From positions 32,776,460 to 32,840,459 of the forward strand of contig NC_091165.1 of NCBI RefSeq assembly GCF_040958095.1: 64,000 nucleotides of DNA. Direction: 5' to 3'. Position numbers and translations under genes: made by a program. The DNA is from Procambarus clarkii (lineage: Eukaryota > Arthropoda > Malacostraca > Decapoda > Cambaridae). Below are positions 56,153-64,000 of this stretch, one piece after another (the first letter of the stretch is position 1; each line of letters begins with the position of its first letter). Below the pieces are notes generated by a model. That model had not been told where the DNA came from and did not search any database. It worked only from the letters and a program-made list of their open reading frames with translations.

Positions 56153-57797
56153 CGGGGCGATGGGGGGCCGGCTTGCGCTGTTCGCCCGCGCCTGGTCCCA
56201 CGATTCGTGGGCCTTTCGGGTCGTGTCTCGCGGCCTGCGGTGGCGTTGGGTGGCCCCTCCCCCCTTTGGGGGGTCGGGGCTGGCAGGGCAGGTTTCTTCC
56301 CCTGCGCTCTGTCGAGTCGTCTTGGAGTGGGTACGCTTGGGCGTCGTCGAAACGACGTCGTCCCTCAGATGGGTTTCCCGTCTGTTTCCGGTTCCGAAAC
56401 GGGACTGCGCGGACCTGCGGTTCATTCTGGACTTGTCCCGTCTGAACCCCTGGGTTCATTGCCCCTCCTTTCGGATGACTACGCTGTCTCAGGTTCGGCT
56501 CCTCTTGGAGCCGGGAGCTTGGATGGTGTCCCTGGACCTCCGGGACGCTTATTGGCATGTCCCGATTCATCCGCGGTTCAGGGACTGGCTCGGTTTTGTT
56601 GTGGGGCGTCTGAGTTACCGCTTTCGTTGTCTCCCGTTCGGGTTGAACCTGGCACCTCGCGTGTTCACGCGCCTTACACGGGTTGTGGTGGCTCGTTTGC
56701 GTCTCCTAGGTGTTCGGGTGTTGGCCTACCTCGACAACTGGCTGGTTTGGGCTCCCAGCCAGTCAGCTTGCTTGCTAGCCAGGGATTTGGTTCTTTCCCA
56801 GCTCGCCGAGTTCGGGTTCTTGGTGAACTGGAGGAAGTCCCGTCTGGTTCCCTCTCAGGTTCGGACTTGGCTGGGTCTCGTGTGGGACTCTCGAACCGCC
56901 TCCTTGTCTCTCCCTCTGGAGTCTCTCCTGCGGCTGCAGTCCCGCCTTCGTCTGTTTCTGGAGGGCCCTCGGGTCACCCGGCGGTTGCTCGAGGGGCTGT
57001 GCGGGAGCCTGAACTTCGCGATGGTGGTCTACCCGCCGGGTCGGGTTTGGCTTCGACGGCTGTTCTGGTTCCTTCGGGGTTCCCCATTCCGCCTCTCTGG
57101 CGATCGCAGAGTTCGACCCCCGGGGGCCTTGCGTCGGTTGCGGCGTCACCAGCTTCCTCTTCGGGTTTTTCGGGGTTCAGTGCCTTGGCGCCTACCCGAG
57201 CCCTCGCTCGATGTGTACACGGATGCGTCGTCTCTCGGTTGGGGTTTTGTGACCAGTGCTCACCAGGCCGGCCAGGGGCGTTGGGATCCGTCCTTCCGTC
57301 GAGCTCACAGTACGGTGCGGGAGTTCGCGGCAGTGTGGTTTGCTCTGGGGAGGATTCGGGTGGCCCGCGGATCGACGATTCGGCTCCATTCGGACTGCTC
57401 TCCGGTGGTTCATTGCCTGAACCGCGGGGGTTCGATGCGGTCCTTGTCTCTTTGGGGTTGGTCGCTTCGGGTGACTCGTCTGCTGAGTTCTCGGGGTTTG
57501 GCTCTCCTGGCGGTTCACGTACGGGGCATGTCCAACGTCTTGGCCGACGCCCTGTCTCGCTTCGTTCCCCTCTCCACGGAGTGGACGGTCGACGACGAGT
57601 CCTTCCGTTGGCTTTGCCAGACGTTCGGGCGCCCCGAAGTGGACCTCTTCGCGTCAGCGTGGTCGCGGCGTCTTCCCGTTTATGCGGCGCCCTTCCCCGA
57701 TTGCGAGGCCGTCGGGGTCGATGCCTTTCGGCTAGACTGGTCGAGGTGGGGGTTCCTGTACCTCTTTCCCCGGTTCGGCTGTTGCTCCAGGTCCTGA
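56085..57797 (+). pseudogene. DIRS-1 reverse transcriptase - RNase H
   Basis: A 570-residue open frame. RT motifs: FPVPKRDCADLRFILDLSRL, MVSLDLRDAYWHVPIHP, FRCLPFGLNLAPRVF and the motif C position YLDNWLVWAP (56,727-56,738). RNase H motifs: VYTDASSLGWGF, TVREFAAVWFAL, LHSDCSPV and NVLADALSRF, giving D-E-D-D. After RNase H the usual DIRS segment EVDLFASAWSRRLPVYAAPF follows. The frame then breaks near 57,770; the conserved continuation (VLLAPWWPAQPWF) is in another frame to 57,886. Motif C has Asn in place of the second catalytic Asp, whereas DIRS-3 keeps LDD. Confidence 0.88.
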
Positions 57798-57840
57798 CTC
57801 GCTTAGAGACTTACCGGGGAAGAGTTGTCCTTCTGGCCCC

Positions 57841-58971
57841 TTGGTGGCCGGCCCAGCCTTGGTTTCAGGCGCTGGTTGCTCGGTGAACAAACCCGAGGGT
57901 TTTCCCGCGGCTCCGCCTCTTTCAGCAGATCAGACCGGTACGTCACGTAGCTGGTTCGATCTTCTCCTCGAGTCTTCGCGTATGGTTTTTTTGACTCGAG
58001 TCTATCATCATCTCTATGGTGATCAGGTGGCCTCCTTGTTGGTGTCCCACCTGAGGGCTTCTTCTCGGCGGCAGTATGAAGTTTCCTGGCGGTCCTTCCG
58101 TTTCTTTTTGCGTCTTCGTCGTGTTAGCTCCTTGTCTGTTCGGGTGGTCTTGTCCTTCCTCTCGTGGTTGTTTCAGGACCGTCAACTTATGCCTAACACT
58201 GTCGCTTCGTATTGTGCGGCGCTGGCGGAGCCGCTCCAGCTTGCTTTCGGTATCGATGTTTCGCAAGCTGTCTCGTGCATTGTTTCACCTCCGTCCTGCT
58301 CATGCGTCGCCTGAGCCGTCCTGGTCTTTGGACAGAGTGCTCGCTTTCCTTTCATCTCCTCGTTTCGTTGTGGCCCCTTCGGTCCAGGATTGTTTTTCCA
58401 AGGCACTTTTCTTGTTGGCTTTGGCCTCTGGGGGTCGGGTAGGGGAGCTTCATGCTCTCCTCCGGCGCAGGGGTTTCTGCTCTTTTGGTCGTGGTGATAG
58501 TTTTGTTCGTTTGCAGCAGTCTCCTTCTTTTCTGGCAAAGAATGATACTTTTTCCGTAGGGGTCCATGGGTGGTTGATGCTTGGTTGGTCAGGCCGGGGG
58601 TGCATCATGTTTTGTGTCCAGTTGCGGCGCTTCGCCGTTATTTGCGCGCCACAGCTTCTGTGTCCGGGGACGCGCTGTGGGTTGATCCGGTTTCCCTTCT
58701 TCCCTGTTCGCGGGTTCGGGTCTCTCAGGTCGTCCACAGGGTTATTAGGTCCTGCCAGCCTGCGGTCTATCCCCGTGCCCATGACGTTCGTAAGTTCGCG
58801 GCTCTTGCTGCCGTCTTTGGGAATATGTCTTGGTCTGATATTCGGGCGCGGGGATTTTGGCGGTCGAACAGGGTCCTGGCTGCTCGTTACCTTGTGAATG
58901 TCCCTGGGCCTCGTCGGGCCTGTGTTGCTTTGGGTCGGCGGTTGCAGCCAGTTGTCTCGGCTTCGAGTTGA
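57841..58971 (+). pseudogene. DIRS-1 tyrosine recombinase
   Basis: The N-terminal core-binding part (57,841-58,262) has VYHHLYGDQVASLLVSHLRA, SSRRQYEVSWRSFRFFL and LMPNTVASYCAAL. The middle part (58,262-58,563) is in a shifted frame and holds ASGGRVGELHALLRRRG with the first catalytic Arg (58,436). The last part returns to the first frame and holds AHDVRKFAA (His 58,780, Arg 58,789) and AARYL with the candidate nucleophile Tyr (58,888). All core residues are present, but the two frame changes interrupt the protein. Family role: integration of the circular DNA. Confidence 0.85.
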
Positions 58972-59027
58972 GGGGTGAGCGACGACCGCCTCCCGGGTAA
59001 GTCCCTCTTTTTCTGTCTGTGGGTAGT

Positions 59028-59118
59028 TAGCTCCGGGGAGCCGACGGGGCTCCCCCAGAAAACCAGCGTTGAATGTAATGAAACGCCATTTTCTGGGTGA
59101 GTCCCGGAGGCTCCCCGG
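59028..59118. repeat. DIRS-1 internal complementary region
   Basis: 59,028-59,062 is the complement of the left end (53,273 onward). 59,063-59,118 is the complement of the right end (to 59,620). The junction reads CAGAAAA then CCAGCGTTG. This is the defining DIRS feature used as template to complete the termini of the circle. Confidence 0.92.
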
Positions 59119-59164
59119 CATCCCTCCCTCCCTCCGGTCGGCGGTTTTTCGCGTTTTTGACATC

Positions 59165-59574
59165 CAGCCTCAAGAACTGAGGTGTGGGTAGCCGGCGCGG
59201 GGGGTCTGGGGCTCCCCCTTCCCCCTCCCGGGGAGGGGGGAGCTGCGCAGACAGCGGCGCGGCAGTGTGTGACGTCACACTAGTTTGCTTGTTTTCGGTT
59301 GGGAGTTCTATCCACTAGTTCGGTTTTTGGTAGCAATTTTAACCAGAATAGGGGTTTGTTTTGGGGCGCTTACCTTTCTGGGTGCCTGTTCCGGTCGATG
59401 GCAGACATAGAATGCTTCCAACTACATGGGGGCTTCTATAGGCCATTGCTCCCCTTGCCTCTCTGAGGGGGCCCGGTTCTGGCCGTGGTCCCCGGTAGGC
59501 CTAAGAACTCCATACACATGACTGATGCCAAAGTCTGACATTAGCATATCAGCCTGGGATAGCTCCGGGGAGCC
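59165..59574. repeat. DIRS-1 right inverted terminal repeat
   Basis: Reverse complement of 53,294-53,703. A right-end extension (59,575-59,620), ending TTCAACGCTGG, follows and is absent from the left end but present in the internal complementary region. Confidence 0.92.
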
Positions 59575-60984
59575 TCCGGGACTCACCCAGAAAATGGCGT
59601 TTCATTACATTCAACGCTGGTTTTTTTATATATTTAGAATGTGTCCCTGGAAATTCAGCTTGTGGTCAATGAGAATGCCAAGGAATTTGCCATCTAATTT
59701 GTTACAAATTTGGGTATTGTTTATTTTAAGATTTATTTGATTAGAGGATTTATTGCCAAACAGAATATAGAAAGTTTTGTCAATGTTAAGGGTGAGTTTG
59801 TTGGCAGTTAGCCAAAGATGGACTTTATTTAGCTCAGTATTTACTGTGGCATTTAGAGCAAGGGGGTCAGGACTGGAGTAAATGAAGGTTGTGTCGTCAG
59901 CAAATAGAATTGGTTTGAGGTGTTGGGAGGCATTTGGAAGGTCATTAATGTAGATGAGAAAGAGGAGAGGGCCAAGTATGCTGCCCTGAGGAACACCAAT
60001 GTTGATGGGTAGGGTGGGAGAAATTGTATTATTCACAGAAACATATTGGAGCCTGTCAGTAAGGTAGGATTTGAGGTATTGTAGGGAGTGTCCTCTGACT
60101 CCATAATGATGTAGTTTAAGAAGAAGGTTTTGGTGGTTGACAGTATCAAAAGCTTTACGCAGGTCCACAAATAACCCAACAGGGAACTTATTTTTATCAA
60201 GAGCTGTATGAATCGAGTTAAGCATACTGATAAGTGCATCGTTAGTGCTTTTTTTGGGTCTGAAGCCATGTTGGCAAGGGCTAAGTATATTGAGTTTGGC
60301 TAGATATGAGTAAAGCTGCTTATAGATTAGTTTTTCAAAAATTTTTGACAAGTTTGGCAGGATTGATATAGGTCTGTAGTTGTTAACATCTGAGAGATCA
60401 CCACATTTGTGGACAGGCGTTACTCTCGCTTTTTTTAGAATTTCTGGAAAGGTTTGGAGTTCAAGTGACTTGTTGAAGAGCAAAGCAATAGCAGGGGCTA
60501 AAGATCTGGAGGCTTTTTTGTAAATTAAAGTTGGTATCTCCTCAAGGGCACCAGACTTGGTTTTAAGGGAAACTACGTACAACGCTAATTATAACCACAA
60601 TCCTGGTCACTAATTCCTGTAAATGAATAATTGACCACAAGTTTATTTTGAAAAGGAACCTAAAAAGTAGTTTGAAGATTCCTAGATGGACGAAATAATG
60701 CTGTGGTGCTGTGGCTAGCGCTGTGAATATCGTGAACAGCATTGAATCACTGATATTTGAACATTGTACCCAGTTATTATCACACTCAGGCTCTTCTATA
60801 ATACTATCATGGCTAAATAAAACCGATTATATATATATTTTGACAATATTAGGTGATGCTGTGGTCACACGCTGAACAGCAGTGCTGTGCGCTCATGCTG
60901 CGAGCGCCAGCCTTGGTTGCTCACTCACTACTGAGGCTCTGACACCCGGCAATGTGGACCATGATAGTAGACTCAGTAGTAGAC

Positions 60985-63110
60985 TCCCTTTGAGGCCTTT
61001 CCTCTGGACTCTGCCTTTCCTTCAGGAGTGGTGGGTGTGGATGAGGGCCCTTTGTCACATGTTTCTGGGGCTCGGGGAAGTCCACGTGGAGCTCTTGGGT
61101 TTCTTTGACCCCACTTGGGTCTTTGTGTCCTCTGTGCAGGGGCTTCTAATGAAGGGGAAGGGGGTTTTCGGACTTTCTGTCCCTTTATGAATTTGTGTTG
61201 GGTGGCCCCCTTCCCCCGAGTTCATTTCTGGGTGACTTTTGGTTCCTTTGATTCATCTTTCCAGAGGTCTTCTTCCTCTCGGATTTCCCATGTGGAGGTT
61301 TCGGAGGCTCTGGGTCCTTACCTCCTGCGGAACCTGATTTACGCCTCTGTGATAGATCCAACTTTGTTTAGGTTTAGCTCCTCTACCCCGTATTGGGTGC
61401 GTTACGAAGTTCCGGAGTCTTCCTGGCTGGCAGACTGCCCCTTCTTCTCTCTTGGGGCTTGGCATGGCTTTTGTCGTTTCCACACGCTTCAGTGGCGGGA
61501 GGTTTCCACGGTGTTGCAAGTGTTCTTTGGGGGGGAGGGGCTTGCTTGAGTTTCTCAGTGAGTGATTCTTCACCCCTGCACTTCCTTGTGATATTGGTCA
61601 GGTGCAGCTACATGCTCAGATCCCCACTCTTTCAGCTGATTTTGGTGGTCGATGACTTTCGGACTCGCGGTCATTTGGCCCCAGTCTTGTGTTTCTTTAG
61701 TCTTCTGGAGCTGTCTTTGGATTAGCTTTCAGATGATGTGGGAGCGCAGGGTGAGGGGCCAATGACTGCTTCAGCGGTGTCTGCCTTGCTAAACCTGTTT
61801 GTGCTGATCCTCTGGAAGGTGGTTTCTATGTTTTTCACCTCTCAGTCTCGCATGTTGGCAGGCCGTCCTTGCTCTTTGGATTTGGCTTGGGGCCCTGGCT
61901 TTTCAGTCTTCCCCATTTTATCCTCTATTGTTCCCTGAGGATGGTTTTGCTCAGTTTGTGTTGGCAACTTCTGCTAGTTGCCGGTCTATTTTGGACTTGT
62001 TGGTTCTCTGTAGGGGGGTCGCTCCTGACCTCCGGGAAAGGTTGTGCCAGGGCTTGGGCCTTGTTTGGTCGGGGTAGGCCTTTGGTGCAAGTTTCTGATT
62101 TGGTGGGCTCCCCTAGGTCTTCTTTGTCTGGTTTGCACAATGTTCGCTCTGTTCCAAGGTCAGCATCTTGGGGTTCACGTCGGCCCTTTTGTGGGTCGCC
62201 TTGTTGACGAGGCGATTGGGGGGGGGGGGGAAGGAGACTGGCTCTTTTTTTACCACGCCTGGCCCCACGATTCATGGGCTTTTTCGGTCGTTTCTTGTGG
62301 CCTTTGGTGGCATTGGGCAGTCATTCCTCCATTTAAGGGGGGGGGGGGGGGGGCAGGCCTCTTCCCCATACATTCATTAGGTCGTCTTGGACATTTTGGT
62401 GTGGGTTAGTTTGGGCGTGGTCAAAACTACCATCATCTCTCAGGTGGGTCTCCCGCCTGTTTCCGGTTCTGAAATGGAACTGTGTGGATCTCCGGTACAT
62501 TCTGGGCTTGTCTCGTCTGAACGGGTTGATTCCTTGCCCCTTCTTTTGGATGACCACGTTGTCCCAGGTCTGGCTCTCTCAATCCGGGCACTTGGATCAT
62601 TTCCCCCGGATCTCAAGGATGCGTATTGGCCACGTCCCTACCCATCTGGGGCTCAGGATTGGTTAGGTTTTGTGGTGGGGCGACAGGCTTACAACTTTCA
62701 TTGTTTCCTATTTGATTTGAATCCAACACCTCGCGCTTGACTCGGGTCACGGTAGCCTGTCTGGTTGTGCTAGGTCTTCGGGTATTGGCCTCCCTCGACG
62801 ACTGGTCGATGTGGGCTCCCAGCCGGTCTGCTTGTCTGCTAGCCAGGGATCTGGCTCTTTCCCAGCTTGCCGGGTTTGGGTTTCTGGTGAACTGGTAGAA
62901 ATCCCAGTTGGTTCTGTCCCAGGTTCAGACTTGGCTAGGCTTTTTGTGGAATTCTTGGATTGCGTGTCTTTCTCTCCCTCCCACGACCTTGCTAAAGTAG
63001 CAGTCCTGCTGTTAGCTGTTTTTGAGGGGGACTTGGGTCACTTGGCGGTTGCTCAAGCTGCTGTGCTGGCACCTGAACTTTGCTGTGCTGGTTTATCTGC
63101 TCGGCAGAGT
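60985..63110 (+). pseudogene. DIRS-3, decayed DIRS-type remnant (gag to RT)
   Basis: 61,270-61,550 matches the DIRS-1 gag domain (RYEVPESSWLADCPFFSLGAWH). 62,390-62,990 matches RT: TTLSQVWL, a segment with WLGFVVGRQAYNFHC, and SLDDWSMWAP with two catalytic Asp codons (62,791-62,802). Many stops and indels are present. It has no terminal repeats, recombinase or RNase H; the sequence passes into a 26-bp minisatellite at 63,110. Confidence 0.85.
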
Positions 63111-63582
63111 GCTGGGGACCCCTGGGCACACCAGTGTGCTGGGGACCCTGGGCACACCAGTGTGCTGGGGACCCCTGGGCACACCAGTGTGTTGGGGACC
63201 CTGGGCACACCAGTGTGCTGGGGACCCTGGGCACACCAGTGTGTTGGGGACCCTGGGCACACCAGTGTGCTGGGGACCCTGGGCACACCAGTGTGCTGGG
63301 GACCCTGGGCACACCAGTGTGTTGGGGACCCTGGGCACACCAGTGTGTTGGGGACCCTGGGCACAACCAGTGTGCTGGGGACCCTGGGCACACCAGTGTG
63401 TTGGGGACCCTGGGCACACCAGTGTGCTGGGGACCCTGGGCACACCAGTGTGCTGGGGACCCTGGGCACACCAGTGTGTTGGGGACCCTGGGCACACCAG
63501 TGTGTTGGGGGACCCTGGGCACACCAGTGTGCTGGGGACCCTGGGCACACCAGTGTGTTGGGGGACCCTGGGCACACCAGTG
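63110..63582. repeat. 26-bp minisatellite, about 18 copies
   Basis: Units of GTGCTGGGGACCCTGGG plus CACACCA repeat head to tail, alternating GTGCTGG and GTGTTGG, with a few single-base length changes in C or G runs. It begins inside the DIRS-3 RT region and ends at a LINE-D tail. Frames open through it are artefacts of the repeat. Confidence 0.95.
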
Positions 63583-63585
63583 TAA

Positions 63586-64000
63586 TTACCTAAGTGTAAT
63601 TACCTAAGTGTAGTTACAGGATGAGAGCTACGCTCGTGGTGTCCCGTCTTCCCAGCACTCTTTGTCATATAACGCTTTGAAACTACTGACGGTCTTGGCC
63701 TCCACCACCTTCTCACTTAACTTGTTCCAACCGTCTACCACTCTATTTGTGAAGGTGAATTTTCTTATATTTCTTCGGCATCTGTGTTTAGCTAGTTTAA
63801 ATCTATGACCTCTTGTTCTTGAAGTTCCAGGTCTCAGGAAGTCTTCCCTGTCGATTTTATCAATTCCTGTTACTATTTTGTACGTAGTGATCATATCACC
63901 TCTTTTCTTCTGTCTTCTAGTTTTGGCATATTTAATGCTTCTAACCTCTCCTCGTAGCTTCTTGCCCTTCAGTTCTGGGAGCCACTTAGTAGCATGTCTT
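63586..64000 (-). pseudogene. LINE-D RT tail and 3' end, minus strand
   Basis: Starts at the 3' end with AATTACCTAAGTGTAATTAC tail units, then encodes on the minus strand DREDFLRPGTSRTRGHRFKL and NRVVDGWNKLSEKVVEAKTV, ending KECWEDGTPRA. It is very similar to 42,840-43,100. The copy continues past the window edge. Confidence 0.9.

Larger units (their letters stand above)
53277..59620 (+). mobile_element. DIRS-1, structurally complete DIRS-type retrotransposon
   Basis: All parts of the DIRS plan are present in order: left inverted repeat, gag, RT/RNase H, tyrosine recombinase, internal complementary region, right inverted repeat. DIRS elements integrate circular DNA by a tyrosine recombinase and leave no target duplication; here only a T run is shared at both borders (53,273-53,276 and 59,621 onward). 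DIRS1-like elements are reported as common in decapods. At least six small indels, mostly in C or G runs, break the frames. Confidence 0.93.
52428..60577 (-). mobile_element. LINE-B copy on the minus strand, split by DIRS-1
   Basis: The 3' UTR and C-terminus (52,739-53,260: MGILSKIRYYVPCPALVTLY) and the RT core (59,626-60,582) form one LINE-B reading frame when the DIRS is set aside. RT motifs are TPVHKCGD, LFVDLRKAFDTVNHQN, GVPQGSILGPL and FADD. Here the RT core is open where the plus-strand copy at 17,806-20,503 carries a 2-base deletion. The element is 5'-truncated near 60,577. Confidence 0.9.
51238..60968. mobile_element. second TTAA-target transposon, split by LINE-B
   Basis: Starts CCCTTTAACTGCG after TTAA (51,234-51,237). 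The parts 51,238-52,427 and 60,578-60,968 match 40,702-42,090 in order, including GATGCTGTGGTCACA and GCTGAACAGCA-TGCTG blocks. The right terminal repeat is missing; similarity ends where the DIRS-3 remnant begins. No transposase is seen. Confidence 0.7.

Noticed and set aside
55905..58538. Long minus-strand frames opposite the DIRS-1 RT and recombinase
   Set aside because: They are shadows of A-poor coding sequence on the plus strand, with no recognisable motifs.
57841..58971. Phage integrase from a bacterial contaminant
   Set aside because: It lies within a DIRS element with gag, RT/RNase H and inverted repeats, and the flanks are decapod LINEs.
63022..63607. Overlapping frames of 160-260 codons near the right end
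   Set aside because: Generated by the 26-bp minisatellite; no domain and open in several frames.

Overview
The window reads as eukaryotic nuclear DNA from a decapod crustacean. The basis is the mix of dispersed repeats: CR1/L2-like and I-like LINEs, a Penelope-like element, DIRS-type tyrosine-recombinase retrotransposons of the kind known from decapods, and tRNA-derived SINEs. The species cannot be fixed from sequence alone. Only one convincing host gene is visible, an uninterrupted FBXO21-like F-box gene at 23,061-25,112. Nearly everything else is transposable elements, many inserted into one another, plus satellites and AT-rich spacer.

Layout. 1-5 kb: a 45-bp tandem repeat, a SINE, small MITEs, LINE 3' ends and a GC-rich CpG island (4.15-4.57 kb). 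5-16.6 kb: a minus-strand Penelope-like element and a minus-strand I-like LINE (LINE-A). The LINE is broken by other insertions, notably arrays of a ~159-bp unit built of consecutive hairpins. 16.6-21.7 kb: two LINE-B copies, one carrying a solo LTR in its 3' UTR. 21.9-26.5 kb: the FBXO21-like gene between two inverted copies of one SINE. 26.7-31.3 kb: about 85 copies of a 54-bp minisatellite. 31.3-43.1 kb: LINE and SINE pieces, then a three-level nest in which a LINE-D copy is split by a 7.9-kb I-like LINE-C, itself split by a TTAA-target DNA transposon. 43.1-51.2 kb: a second LINE-C copy split by a DIRS element without RT (DIRS-2), which holds a Tigger-like transposon. 51.2-61 kb: a second TTAA element split by a LINE-B copy, which is split by a structurally complete DIRS element (DIRS-1). 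61-64 kb: a decayed DIRS (DIRS-3), a 26-bp minisatellite and a LINE-D 3' end.

The best candidate for something undescribed is the hairpin-array element at 5.4-6.1, 10.3-10.5 and 12.6-14.5 kb. Each ~159-bp unit can fold into six successive hairpins. Variation falls mainly in loops, as G-U wobbles, or as one compensatory pair. Two arrays are flanked by 11-13 bp target-site duplications and end in a (TCAA)n-like tail, so multimers appear to have been inserted as units, as expected for retroposition of a multimeric structured RNA. Other points of note are a 3' tail shared by a tRNA-SINE and a LINE-B subfamily, the complete internal complementary region of DIRS-1 with an unusual YLDN at its RT active site, and an overlapping upstream ORF at the FBXO21-like start.
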